Of a DNA stretch of 64,000 bases, positions 32,444 to 39,712 are shown in pieces. The notes under the pieces were generated by a model. That model was not told the origin of the DNA, made no database searches, and saw nothing but the letters and a program-made list of their open reading frames with translations. A program made the translations under genes and the position numbers. Within the stretch, counting starts at the first letter, position 1. Each line of letters opens with the position of its first letter. The stretch is from a virus: the IMG/VR virus record IMGVR_UViG_3300019124_000103, positions 18,501 to 82,500 of that record. One strand, given 5' to 3'.

Positions 32444-32769
32444 CACAGCGCAGCCTCCCGAAACTTGGTCTTGCACGAATGGCAGTGCATGACGCGGTTA
32501 AAGCTCGCGGAGATCTCCGCGCAGTCCTCACACGGCTCAGGCTCGGGAGCCGTCAGCACCTTGATCTCGTCTTGGAGGTCTTGCACCGTGTAGAAGGCGC
32601 TGCGGAGCTGTCCGCGCAGCAGGCCCACGAGATAGGCCAGGCGCGCCAGATCGCCGCCGCCCACCTTCGCCACGTAGGCGTCAGCCTGCGCCTCCAGCCG
32701 ATCTAGAACGCGGTCACATGCGCTCTGCTTCTGCTTCCACGGAGCGGGGATCGGGATGTCGGTTTGCAT
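32443..32769 (-). CDS. First gene of leftward early operon, Cys-motif protein
   Basis: A 108-residue helical protein (residues 15-75) followed by PCEDCAEIS and HCHSCKTKF, a C-terminal zinc-binding pair. Two ATGs lie close together; the second is preferred because AGGAG is eight bases before it and only two before the first. The leftward promoter lies 30-60 bases upstream, so this is the promoter-proximal early gene. Confidence 0.65.
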   Translation of the reverse strand: MQTDIPIPAPWKQKQSACDRVLDRLEAQADAYVAKVGGGDLARLAYLVGLLRGQLRSAFYTVQDLQDEIKVLTAPEPEPCEDCAEISASFNRVMHCHSCKTKFREAAL

Positions 32770-32798
32770 TGCCATCTCTCCTGCGAGTCGATGGCTGA

Positions 32799-32840
32799 AC
32801 TATGCAACATGCGCAGTCACAAGGCAAGCAGAATGCATAG
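32799..32840 (-). promoter_or_regulatory. Leftward early promoter with two operators
   Basis: On the minus strand TTGCCT (32827-32822), 17 bases, CATAGT (32804-32799) form a sigma70-type promoter. Two 17-base palindromic sites of the form CTrYGCA-N3-TGCrYAG overlap it: 32800-32816 (CTATGCAACATGCGCAG) and 32824-32840 (one good half, TGCATAG). Their centres are 24 bases apart, as are the two sites at the repressor/Cro promoter, so the same repressor should bind both regions. Confidence 0.7.
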
Positions 32841-32850
32841 CCAGAAGACA

Positions 32851-32872
32851 AATTAGAGTGGCGCCTCTAATT
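32851..32872. promoter_or_regulatory. AATTAGAG palindrome before lipoprotein gene
   Basis: A perfect eight-base inverted repeat AATTAGAG-TGGCGC-CTCTAATT between the early promoter and the plus-strand lipoprotein gene. There is no T run on either strand, so it looks more like an operator or an mRNA stem than a terminator. Confidence 0.45.
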
Positions 32873-32905
32873 CCGTGTGACTACAGTCGGAGGCGGAGGT
32901 GAGGG

Positions 32906-33403
32906 ATGAGGAAAACGATTTCCGCGGCTGTGGTCGCGGCGATGGTGGCCGGGTGCGCGACTACCCCCGAGCACTACAGGCAGAACAAGGCGGGCTTATC
33001 TGATCTGGAGGTGTGCCGCGCTTCCCGGGCCGCAATGAATGCCGCGGATTGGTCTTGGCACAGCGAAACAATGGAAGATATGGCCGCTCGGGGCCTTACT
33101 GCCGCGTCGTGCGTCGAGCTAGTAGCCGAGGCGGAGCAGAAAGCCAAAACGGTTGGGGCGATCGTCCTGGGAGTCGCCGCACTCGCGTTGATCGCTTCGC
33201 AGGCCAAGAAGGGCAGGATTGGTGGATCGCAGGCCACCGGCCAAGACTTTGACTGGGACTGGGATCTTTTCTACGGCGAGCGCATGCAGATGGTGTGGGC
33301 CTGCCGTGGCGTGCAAACGGGGCAATTCGCGGAGCCTTATAGATGTCAGCACAAGGCCCAAACCGACTTGCGGTGGCCGGGCTTGCAAGCGCCTTGGCGC
33401 TGA
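32906..33403 (+). CDS. Prophage lipoprotein, possible lysogen envelope protein
   Basis: A 165-residue protein with a lipoprotein signal (MRKTISAAVVAAMVAGC, lipobox VAGC). A hydrophobic helix lies at residues 84-98 (AIVLGVAALALIASQ), and four more Cys are present. GGAGGTGAGGG precedes the ATG. It stands alone on the plus strand between the early promoter and the repressor, the classic place for genes active in the lysogen, and is followed by an exported nuclease gene. Superinfection exclusion is a guess based on location. Confidence 0.7.
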   Translation: MRKTISAAVVAAMVAGCATTPEHYRQNKAGLSDLEVCRASRAAMNAADWSWHSETMEDMAARGLTAASCVELVAEAEQKAKTVGAIVLGVAALALIASQAKKGRIGGSQATGQDFDWDWDLFYGERMQMVWACRGVQTGQFAEPYRCQHKAQTDLRWPGLQAPWR

Positions 33404-33645
33404 TGGCCGCGGCCGGGCAGTCCAGCGCTTCTGCACGCTCCCCCGCAGTCAAAGCAGAGTTCCGCCGCCTGAACCCCTGCCCGAGCACCGGGAAGACGAG
33501 AGGCGCCTGTCCGGGCTATCACGTCGATCACCGGGAAAGCCTCATCTGCGGTGGCAAAGACGAGGTGTCGAACCTGCAATGGCTATCGATCCCCGAGCAC
33601 AAAGAGAAAACCCGCGTCGAGGTGAAGCTGTGCCGCTCGCGGTAG
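33343..33645 (+). CDS. Exported HNH nuclease-like protein
   Basis: A 100-residue protein with an N-terminal signal peptide (VAGLASALALMAAAG) and a compact HNH domain: NPCPSTGKTRGACPGYHVDH, then LICGGKDEVSNLQW and IPEHKEKTR. The order Cys, Cys, D-H, N and H fits small secreted HNH proteins. GGAG lies upstream of the ATG, which overlaps the lipoprotein gene by 61 bases in another frame. If periplasmic, it could attack incoming DNA; this is inference. Confidence 0.7.
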   Translation: MSAQGPNRLAVAGLASALALMAAAGQSSASARSPAVKAEFRRLNPCPSTGKTRGACPGYHVDHRESLICGGKDEVSNLQWLSIPEHKEKTRVEVKLCRSR

Positions 33646-33775
33646 ATCGTTACGACCGCTCACGAATTGGGGCGCTTTCACCCCTTAATCTTGGGGTTGA
33701 CGCCTCGGACCTAGTACACGATTGGGCGTCGATAGAAGACTCGCCCGGCCCTGTGGCTCACGCGGTGAGCTAGCG

Positions 33776-33795
33776 TACTGGATACATTTACAGTA
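33776..33795 (+). promoter_or_regulatory. LexA-type SOS box
   Basis: CTGGATACATTTACAG (33778-33793) inside TACTG-N10-CAGTA matches the CTG-N10-CAG LexA site at 17 of 20 positions of the E. coli-type consensus. It ends 17 bases before the start of the STAS-like gene, so it would overlap that promoter. DNA damage should induce this gene. Confidence 0.75.
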
Positions 33796-33812
33796 CAACA
33801 AAGTGAGTGGGC

Positions 33813-34250
33813 ATGAGCGGTATGGACGAGTTTGAAATCACCCGGCGCGGCGGGATGCTCATCGTGCAGGTGGGCGGCTTCTTTACGGTGGAGAAGGCCG
33901 ATGAACTTCGGCAGCGCATCCTGGCGGACCTTCGGCAGGCCAACGCTGTGAAGTGCCTCATTGATCTGCGGCGGTGCGTCTTGGTCATGGGCGAGGCCCA
34001 AATCGACCAGATGGCGGAAGCCGAGCTGGCGAGCGGGCTGGAGGTGGCGACTGGTGTTCTTGCCAGCGAACCGCAGCGGGAGCTGGTCAAGCGCTACGCA
34101 AAGCGCATGGGCGCGACCGGCAGAACCCGCCTGGTCTTCACCGATGCTTCGCGGTCTTTGTGGGAGTGGCTGGGGGGAGTGGTTCCGGAGCTTCTTCCTG
34201 CTCGACAGTTCGAAGTCGGTGCTCGTCCTCAATCTCAAAAGCAACACTAG
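33813..34250 (+). CDS. STAS/SpoIIAA-like protein under LexA control, candidate antirepressor
   Basis: A 145-residue protein with the strand-helix order of STAS/SpoIIAA-like domains: FEITRRGGMLIVQVGGFFTV, KADELRQRILADLRQ, KCLIDLRRCVLVM, then RTRLVFTDASRSLWEWLGG, the typical ending. STAS domains work by protein-protein contact. The gene lies right after a LexA box and converges on the repressor gene, overlapping its last 110 bases. That repressor has no self-cleaving domain, so a damage-induced partner that removes it would make sense. Antirepressor function is a hypothesis. The start could also be the Met three codons later. Confidence 0.65.
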   Translation: MSGMDEFEITRRGGMLIVQVGGFFTVEKADELRQRILADLRQANAVKCLIDLRRCVLVMGEAQIDQMAEAELASGLEVATGVLASEPQRELVKRYAKRMGATGRTRLVFTDASRSLWEWLGGVVPELLPARQFEVGARPQSQKQH

Positions 34251-34587
34251 CGCACTGCGCTATGGCGATCCGCTTCAGTAGCGGGTCTTCGATGTTGTTC
34301 AGCCGTCGCGCGATTTCCATGATCTCGGGCGGCAGTGCTGGCGCGCCGTCAACCTCAAGCGGCTGATCCATCCAGCCGACAGGCTTTTGCATCTTGGCTT
34401 CCAGCTTGGTAGCCAACTCGTCGCCTACATTCCGGCGCCCTTTGGACATCGCGATCAGATGCGTGTCCACCGTATTGCATAGGGCGGCGAGCTTCTGCGG
34501 CCCGCCCGCTTCAGCAAGAAGCATCTTTAGCCGCTCGCGCCTCCACGCGCGATAGGGCCTCTCGTCCCGTTCTCCATCCTCCGTCAT
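34138..34587 (-). CDS. CI-type repressor without peptidase domain
   Basis: A 149-residue protein with an N-terminal XRE-type helix-turn-helix (AWRRERLKMLLAEAGGPQKL, CNTVDTHLIAMSKGRRNVGD, then KPVGWMDQP), the usual CI pattern, and a helical C-terminal part ending in a Pro-rich tail. It lacks the Ser/Lys S24 peptidase domain that RecA-activated repressors use. It is divergent from Cro with operators between them and should hold phage B in lysogeny. Start at the Met before the HTH domain; no strong ribosome site. Confidence 0.8.
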   Translation of the reverse strand: MTEDGERDERPYRAWRRERLKMLLAEAGGPQKLAALCNTVDTHLIAMSKGRRNVGDELATKLEAKMQKPVGWMDQPLEVDGAPALPPEIMEIARRLNNIEDPLLKRIAIAQCASVAFEIEDEHRLRTVEQEEAPEPLPPATPTKTAKHR

Positions 34588-34606
34588 GCCGGCAAGCCTA
34601 CGCGAC

Positions 34607-34662
34607 TTGCATAAGGGCAGACTATGCGTTATGCTCAGTCCAGCACTGCGCAACTTGCATAG
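34607..34662 (+). promoter_or_regulatory. Rightward early promoter and operators between repressor and Cro
   Basis: TTGCAT (34607-34612), 17 bases, TATGCT (34630-34635) form the rightward promoter; transcription would start near 34642. Operator sites CTATGCGTTATGCTCAG (34622-34638) and CTGCGCAACTTGCATAG (34646-34662) have centres 24 bases apart, the same spacing as at the leftward promoter. The second site ends five bases before the Cro start. The repressor promoter on the minus strand could not be defined. Confidence 0.7.
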
Positions 34663-34667
34663 TCCAA

Positions 34668-35027
34668 ATGGAACTTCGAGCATACCTAGACACCCTTCCT
34701 CGTGGAGGCGTGGCCGAGTTCGCGGGCAAGTGCGGCATTTCTGAGGTTTACCTGCACCAGCTTGCTGCCCGCCAGGGCCGGAGACAGGCGAGCCCTGCGC
34801 TCGCGGTAGTTATCGAGCGGGAGAGCGGCGGAATGGTCAAGCGCGCGGATCTGCGGCCTGACGACTACAGCCAGATTTGGCCCGACCTCAAGAAGCCCGC
34901 TGCCTCGAAGAAAGCCGACGCCCCCGCGGCCAGCACAGAACCCCGCATCCCTGCGGCCGATCACCACGTCTGGCCGCTCCCCACTGACCGCCGCATCACC
35001 AAGCGTGACGGTCCTTCCAAGGAGTGA
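34668..35027 (+). CDS. Cro/YdaS-like repressor
   Basis: A 119-residue protein. Residues 1-65 (MELRAYLDTLPRGGVAEFAG, CGISEVYLHQLAAR, then SPALAVVIERESGGMVKRAD) form a Cro/YdaS-type helix-turn-helix; the rest is a polar linker and tail. First gene of the rightward operon, directly after the operators. No ribosome-binding site is seen in the short leader, so initiation may be weak or leaderless-like. Confidence 0.8.
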   Translation: MELRAYLDTLPRGGVAEFAGKCGISEVYLHQLAARQGRRQASPALAVVIERESGGMVKRADLRPDDYSQIWPDLKKPAASKKADAPAASTEPRIPAADHHVWPLPTDRRITKRDGPSKE

Positions 35028-35030
35028 GCG

Positions 35031-35456
35031 ATGAAGCTCCCCAGCGAGGATTTCGACGACTCCCGGGCTAGGCGGCTGTACCCGCCGCGAGACGGCATCT
35101 ACCGCCACTGGTTTTGCGACTACCAGCCCATCGTCGAGTCGTTCGGCGATGTGCTCGTGCAAGTTGATGACAACGACTATTCGGGTGATACGCGCGTCCT
35201 TCTGAAGAGTGGCGGGCGCTTCGGCTTCCTCAACTTCGGCTGGGGATCGTGCAGCGGTTGCGATGCGCTTCAGTCGTGCAACAGCTATCGCGCTGTTGAG
35301 GAACTCATCCAGGGGTTGGAGCGCGACATCAAGTGGTTTGACAACCTCCAGGACGCAAAAGACTACATCGCCAGCCCCGACCGCAAATCGTCCTACTACT
35401 GGCACGAGAGCGAATGGAAAAGCTTTGTTGACCAAGTTCTTGCCCTGGAGACCTGA
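35031..35456 (+). CDS. Hypothetical early protein with WGSCSGC motif
   Basis: A 141-residue protein. FGFLNFGWGSCSGCDALQSC lies near residue 65 and is shared by a widespread phage family of unknown role. AAGGAG precedes the ATG. No enzyme motif is evident beyond the cysteines. Rightward operon, between Cro and a very small gene. Confidence 0.65.
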   Translation: MKLPSEDFDDSRARRLYPPRDGIYRHWFCDYQPIVESFGDVLVQVDDNDYSGDTRVLLKSGGRFGFLNFGWGSCSGCDALQSCNSYRAVEELIQGLERDIKWFDNLQDAKDYIASPDRKSSYYWHESEWKSFVDQVLALET

Positions 35457-35457
35457 C

Positions 35458-35643
35458 ATGCGTGATCTAGACGCCCTCGACCCTCTGCCGAAGCTCGGTG
35501 CCAAGGTGGAGCCGCTGAACGACAAGCCGCTGACCGAACGCCAGAAGCAAGCACTTCGCACATACGTCTTCGAGCGGTCGCGCTGGTACGACATCGCGCC
35601 GTTGCAAGAAACCTTCGCCCGCCAGTACCCGGCCGGCAAGTAA
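35458..35643 (+). CDS. Small early protein
   Basis: A 61-residue protein (MRDLDALDPLPKLGAKVEPL) with a C-terminal helical part (YVFERSRWYDIAPLQETFAR). It begins just after the preceding stop. Unknown role. Confidence 0.6.
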   Translation: MRDLDALDPLPKLGAKVEPLNDKPLTERQKQALRTYVFERSRWYDIAPLQETFARQYPAGK

Positions 35644-35651
35644 CCGTCAAC

Positions 35652-35716
35652 GCCCGAGCCATGCACCCCCTTCAGCTTTCTGGGCAGTTCACCCGCATGT
35701 GCTCGGGCACCTTTTT
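35652..35716 (+). terminator. Long stem-loop followed by T run
   Basis: GCCCGAGC (35652-35659) pairs with GCTCGGGC (35701-35708); an inner ATGC/GCAT pair follows and TTTTT comes four bases later. It could be an early terminator overcome by antitermination, like tR1 of lambdoid phages. The rest of the gap up to 35832 holds only the ribosome site of the next gene. Confidence 0.5.
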
Positions 35717-35832
35717 CACCACGCGCCGGCAGTCGATGCTGGTCCGTTCCCCCTCCTCCTGCCCTCCCTGCTTCGGGCCGGCTGGGGCGCGTGGTTCCTT
35801 CATTCATCACTGACCTACCAGGAGAAGTCCTC

Positions 35833-36204
35833 ATGCGAGACATCGTGACCTCAACTTCGCGTCAACGCGAGGAATGCGCAGAGAAGCCGCGGAAACCGCT
35901 GCACTACATGCACCCCGACGACCTGCGTTATTCAGCGCTTCAGGACTGCATTGCAGAGGCGATTTTGCATTCGCGCTTCACGCAGCAGGCCCTGGCCCGA
36001 CGCATAGGTGTGAGCGAGTCCCATCTGTCGAAGGTCATCAACGGCCAAGCCGGTTTGCACGGCGAGGCGCTGGTGGCGTTCTGCAAAGAGACGCGCTCGG
36101 TTGCCTTGTGGCAGTGGTACTCAATGCGGATATCCGAAGCATTGCAAGCCGAGGGCGTGCAGTTCCCGCCGCTGATGGCGGCTGCTTCCCCTCGTTTGCA
36201 ATGA
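35833..36204 (+). CDS. Helix-turn-helix regulator, CII-like position
   Basis: A 123-residue protein with a good HTH (FTQQALARRIGVSESHLSKV) in the middle. AGGAGAAG lies before the ATG. It stands in the place where lambdoid phages have CII, after a terminator-like stem and before the replication genes. The extended C-terminal helix may serve for oligomerisation. A CII-type activator is likely but not proven. Confidence 0.65.
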   Translation: MRDIVTSTSRQREECAEKPRKPLHYMHPDDLRYSALQDCIAEAILHSRFTQQALARRIGVSESHLSKVINGQAGLHGEALVAFCKETRSVALWQWYSMRISEALQAEGVQFPPLMAAASPRLQ

Positions 36205-36380
36205 GCCGCACGCCGGGTAGGGAGGAAAGCTGTGATGGAAAACAGAGATTCGACACACAAGCGCTTGCCCGGCGCATGGCTGAACGGCTCAACCGCAAAG
36301 GTGGACGTGTTCACGTTTACCGCTGCGTGCTTTGCGCTGGCTTTCATTTGGGCAGCGTCGGAAAGGTGAGGAAACCATGA
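36201..36380 (+). CDS. Small Cys/His protein
   Basis: A 59-residue protein: SCDGKQRFDTQALARRMAER and VYRCVLCAGFHLG, the pattern of a common small phage zinc protein. Overlaps both neighbours by ATGA. Function unknown. Confidence 0.65.
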   Translation: MSRTPGREESCDGKQRFDTQALARRMAERLNRKGGRVHVYRCVLCAGFHLGSVGKVRKP

Positions 36381-36784
36381 GCGTCTGGCGCCCGATCCTC
36401 ACCAACTTGCACGAGCTGGGCCGCCCGGCCCCTCTGCGGGATTGGGACGACTTCCGCTTCTCGGCAACGTCCGTGAAAGCTGCTGTCGAGGATCTGTTGC
36501 GCCTCGGCCTGATCCAGCGTGACGGCTTGATCGGCAAGCACGTGGTCTACCGCATCACGTCGCTGGGCACTCAGTTCTGCCAGGGCCGCGTGATCGCAGT
36601 TCGTGGCCGCAAACACGACCCGCTGTGGAGGAAGTACCTCAACAGCAACCACAAGACCCGCCAGCGTGCCAAGGCGTTCCAGAGCGGGAACCTGAAGACG
36701 CACTTTTGTGCGACGTGGCTGGCTGCGCTGCCCACAACGTATCCACAGCATTTCCCCGCTGTGTTCTCTTCCGCCCTCGCTTAG
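36377..36784 (+). CDS. Winged-helix-like early protein
   Basis: A 135-residue protein. Residues 25-65 (FSATSVKAAVEDLLRLGLIQ, then YRITSLGTQFCQ) have the helix-strand order of a winged helix; a basic C-terminus with RGRKHDPLWRKYL follows. GAGGAAA before the ATG. It may control replication genes downstream. Not assigned to a family. Confidence 0.65.
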   Translation: MSVWRPILTNLHELGRPAPLRDWDDFRFSATSVKAAVEDLLRLGLIQRDGLIGKHVVYRITSLGTQFCQGRVIAVRGRKHDPLWRKYLNSNHKTRQRAKAFQSGNLKTHFCATWLAALPTTYPQHFPAVFSSALA

Positions 36785-36801
36785 GCCGGCTGACCATAGC
36801 C

Positions 36802-36921
36802 ATGTCTAAGCAAGCCCTCTACGTACTCATGAAGAACGAGTTCTTGAATCAGAACCCGAACGCGACGCCGGAACAGATCGAGTCGTTCTGTAAAGAACTG
36901 GCTAAGGAGTTGGGTCTGTGA
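36802..36921 (+). CDS. Short early protein
   Basis: A 39-residue frame (MSKQALYVLMKNEFLNQNPN, a TPEQIESFCKEL helix) between two operon genes, ending with a GTGA overlap with the replication protein. No good ribosome site. Support is its position, overlap and regular helical sequence. Confidence 0.5.
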   Translation: MSKQALYVLMKNEFLNQNPNATPEQIESFCKELAKELGL

Positions 36922-37679
36922 GGGACTACGGCAAGGTTCATTCCCAGTTTTGGGCCAGCTCCACCATCGCCGCATTGAGCGATGACGGCAAGTTGTTGGC
37001 GCTCTATCTCATGACCTGCCAGCACAACACGATTGCTGGCGTCTTCCGTCTTCCTGATGGCTATGCCGCCGAGGATCTTGGCTGGTCGCCTGAAAGGGTT
37101 CGGGAAGGGTTTGCGGAACTGTCACGGAACGGTTTCGCTAACCGTTGCGAAACGACGAAATGGGTCTGGATCATCAAGCATCTGGACTGGAATCCGCCAG
37201 AGAACCCGAACCAGCGCAAGGCGGCCTTGAAGTGCTCCAGCCAAGTCCCCGAAAACTGTGATTGGAGGGCTCGTTTCCTAGGTGAGGCGACCCAAAAGCT
37301 GATCGACAGCGACTCCGCCGCGGCGAACCCTTCCGCAACCCTTCCGAAACCCTTGCCTAACCAGGAACAGGAACAGGAACAGAAACAGGATAAGAAGGCG
37401 CCTCGGGCTTTGCCCTCCGCACTCACCGTCGATGACCTCAAGGCCGAAGGCGTCAGCGAAGAGGCTGCATACGCCTTCCTGGCGATTCGGAAGCGAAAGA
37501 GGGCGCCGCTGTCCCAGCTCGCATGGGCGGGGATCAAGCGCGAAGCCGGAAAGGCAGGGTGGGGCCTTGATGCCGCTGTGCGGAAGGCAGCCGAGCGTGG
37601 GTGGCAATCCTTCGAGGCCGAGTGGGTTCGCAACGAGCCGCCAACGGACGGCGGCAGCAAGTGGGCGGGGGCGATATGA
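36918..37679 (+). CDS. Replication initiation-type protein
   Basis: A 253-residue protein with GTG start and AAGGAG upstream. The N-terminal 100 residues (KVHSQFWASSTIAALSDDGK, LALYLMTCQHNTIAGVF) match the winged-helix domain of phage replisome-organiser/O-type proteins. A Gln/Glu-rich linker at about residues 145-160 is followed by a C-terminal DNA-binding part. It precedes a DnaB-type helicase, the usual partner. The origin could lie in the linker-coding repeats (CAGGAACAGGAACAGGAAC type). Confidence 0.75.
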   Translation: MRDYGKVHSQFWASSTIAALSDDGKLLALYLMTCQHNTIAGVFRLPDGYAAEDLGWSPERVREGFAELSRNGFANRCETTKWVWIIKHLDWNPPENPNQRKAALKCSSQVPENCDWRARFLGEATQKLIDSDSAAANPSATLPKPLPNQEQEQEQKQDKKAPRALPSALTVDDLKAEGVSEEAAYAFLAIRKRKRAPLSQLAWAGIKREAGKAGWGLDAAVRKAAERGWQSFEAEWVRNEPPTDGGSKWAGAI

Positions 37680-38014
37680 AGGGCCACGAACCGTTGTTCG
37701 CCATGCGCCTGCAGGGCTGGGCTCCCAAGGACGTTCACATCGACACCAGCCCGTCGAAGCTCTGGCGCGAATGGCAGGTGTGGAGCCCGGATCACGCACA
37801 CCTCGTCGTGGAGCCGTCCGATTCGGTTCGCCTGCTTGACCTTCGCTGCGTTGTCGGCCTGCTGGTCTTCGTCAACGGCAGCAGCCATGAGCGAGTGGCC
37901 GAGGTGATCGAGGCGGCGAAGAAGGCCGGCGCTCGCCGAGTGGTCGGGTTTGTCCATCCCGGACGACTCCCCGAGGAAATCCAGATTCTCGACACCGAAG
38001 GGGCGCTGCAATGA
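37676..38014 (+). CDS. Replication-operon protein of unknown function
   Basis: A 112-residue alpha/beta protein (RLQGWAPKDVHID, LVVEPSDSVRLLDLRCVVGL, RRVVGFVHPG). ATGA overlaps on both sides couple it to the initiator and the helicase. The family is frequent in this place in phages but has no known role; it could be a helicase loader. Confidence 0.6.
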   Translation: MKGHEPLFAMRLQGWAPKDVHIDTSPSKLWREWQVWSPDHAHLVVEPSDSVRLLDLRCVVGLLVFVNGSSHERVAEVIEAAKKAGARRVVGFVHPGRLPEEIQILDTEGALQ

Positions 38015-38964
38015 ACATCATCACCCCGGACACCATCGATTTCTCGCTGTACCTGCGGGAGACGGAAGCCGCGCAGAAGGTGCGCGCGGCGAGCGATTAC
38101 GTCCAAGACCTGATCGCATCCCTCGGAAAGAAGCGCCAGGAGCCACGCTCATACCTGCCCTGGGACAAGACCCACAAGCTGTTCCAGCTCCGACCAGGAG
38201 AGGTGACCTTGTGGGCGGGCGTCAACGGCCACGGCAAGAGCTTGGTGACGGGCCAGCTAGCAGCAAGCCTCGTGACCCAATCCGAGCGGGTGTGCATCGC
38301 CAGCTTCGAGATGAAGCCGAGGAAGACCCTGGAGCGGATGGTGCGCCAGTGGGGCGGGGATGCCCCTGAGGAGGAATGGGACGGCGCAGACCTGTCGGGT
38401 TACCGGGACGTTTACGAGCAGTTCGGCGCCTGGACGACTGACAAGCTCTGGCTCTATGACCAACAGGGCACGGTCAACACCGACACGGTGATTGCGGTCA
38501 TCCGCTACTGCGCGAAAGAACTCGGCATCAAGCACTTCTTCCTCGATAGCTTGATGAAGTGCGTGAAGGGCGAGGACGACTACAACGGGCAGAAAGCCCT
38601 GGTCGATGAGTTGACCGCCATCGCTCGGGACTACGCGATGCACGTCCATCTGATCCATCACCTGCGGAAGCTGGAGACGGAAGGAAAGATGCCCGACAAG
38701 TCCGACATCAAGGGGACCGGGGCAATCACCGATCAGGTGGACAACGTGATGTTGGTGTGGCGGAACAAGCAGAAAGAGCTTGAGCTTCAAAAGACCAACA
38801 ACAAGGTTCAGGACACGGAGCCCGACGCGGCGCTTCTGTGCCGGAAACAGCGCAACGGCGAGTGGGAAGGGACCGTGCAACTGTGGTTCCACAAGGGCTC
38901 TCAGCAGTTCGTGGAGAGCCCGCACGCCGATTCCATGACCCTCTACAACTGGCCGCACAGGTGA
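38011..38964 (+). CDS. DnaB-type replicative helicase
   Basis: A 317-residue RecA-fold ATPase. Walker A is GVNGHGKS (residues 70-77), the Walker B region lies in HFFLDSLMKC, and IKGTGAITDQVDNVMLVWRN is the conserved DnaB/T7 gp4 motif 4 segment. There is no primase part. It would unwind the fork for phage replication. Well placed after the initiator gene. Confidence 0.88.
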   Translation: MNIITPDTIDFSLYLRETEAAQKVRAASDYVQDLIASLGKKRQEPRSYLPWDKTHKLFQLRPGEVTLWAGVNGHGKSLVTGQLAASLVTQSERVCIASFEMKPRKTLERMVRQWGGDAPEEEWDGADLSGYRDVYEQFGAWTTDKLWLYDQQGTVNTDTVIAVIRYCAKELGIKHFFLDSLMKCVKGEDDYNGQKALVDELTAIARDYAMHVHLIHHLRKLETEGKMPDKSDIKGTGAITDQVDNVMLVWRNKQKELELQKTNNKVQDTEPDAALLCRKQRNGEWEGTVQLWFHKGSQQFVESPHADSMTLYNWPHR

Positions 38965-38968
38965 GCGC

Positions 38969-39712
38969 ATGAAGAAATCCGGTCTTTGGGATGCTGTCTT
39001 AGCTGGGGCTGCCCGGCCTGAAGGGATTGGCCAATATGAGTTGCTGGACTTCGGTCTGCGCAAGGTGGCCGATGCGTTCTACCGACTGAAGAGGCTTAAA
39101 AAAATCTTCAAGGTAGGGGTTCGCAAGGACACCCGGGCATTCATCCGCCAAGAGGACGCGGATGCTTATCGGGAGAAGCTGAAGGCCCGCTACCTGGAGC
39201 GCAAGCGCAATTGGGACCGCAACCACCGCAAGCCGTACCAGCGTGTTCCCCGTGTCACCCAAGGGGAGCGCATCCTCGCCGCGGCTTCTCAGCAGGGTGG
39301 ATGTAGCCCGTATGACTTCCCGGACCTGACGGCCGCGCAAGTCCGGGACTCGGCACGTCACCTGGCAGAAGCGGGAAAGCTCTACGTCGCCGGGAATCGA
39401 CAACTGCGCCGCTTCTTCGCTGACCCGGCCGAAGCGATGGTCTACGAGGCGAGCATTCCGAAGCTCAAGAAGGAAAAGAAGCGCGAGAACAACCGCAAGC
39501 GGGCCAAGGTCGTGCGGCAGAAGGTCGCTAAGGCGCCGAAGTCACCAAAACCGCCGAAGCCGCCAGCAGTCCGTGCGGTCCACATCCCGAAGTATGTCGG
39601 CCCGAAGTGGGAAGACGACGCCCCGGCGATCATCCCCGACCACGTCAAGGTGCAGGTGATCCCGAGCCCCCCGGCGTTTGGGTTGGCTGCGAAGTACGGG
39701 ATTCGGACATGA
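38969..39712 (+). CDS. Basic DNA-binding-type protein
   Basis: A 247-residue, very basic protein. The first 70 residues look like a winged helix (IGQYELLDFGLRKVADAFYR), a second similar unit lies around residue 95-150, and the C-terminal part is a Lys/Pro tail (KAPKSPKPPKPP). Possibly a primase-accessory or nucleoid-type protein; no family known. Confidence 0.6.
   Translation: MKKSGLWDAVLAGAARPEGIGQYELLDFGLRKVADAFYRLKRLKKIFKVGVRKDTRAFIRQEDADAYREKLKARYLERKRNWDRNHRKPYQRVPRVTQGERILAAASQQGGCSPYDFPDLTAAQVRDSARHLAEAGKLYVAGNRQLRRFFADPAEAMVYEASIPKLKKEKKRENNRKRAKVVRQKVAKAPKSPKPPKPPAVRAVHIPKYVGPKWEDDAPAIIPDHVKVQVIPSPPAFGLAAKYGIRT

Noticed and set aside
33690-33725. TTGACG as -35 of a promoter before the SOS gene
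   Set aside because: No acceptable -10 element at 16-18 bases; the promoter is more likely within the LexA box region.
34604-34620. A fifth operator-like site ACTTGCATAAGGGCAG
   Set aside because: Only one poor half fits the palindrome; it is better read as the -35 region of the rightward promoter.
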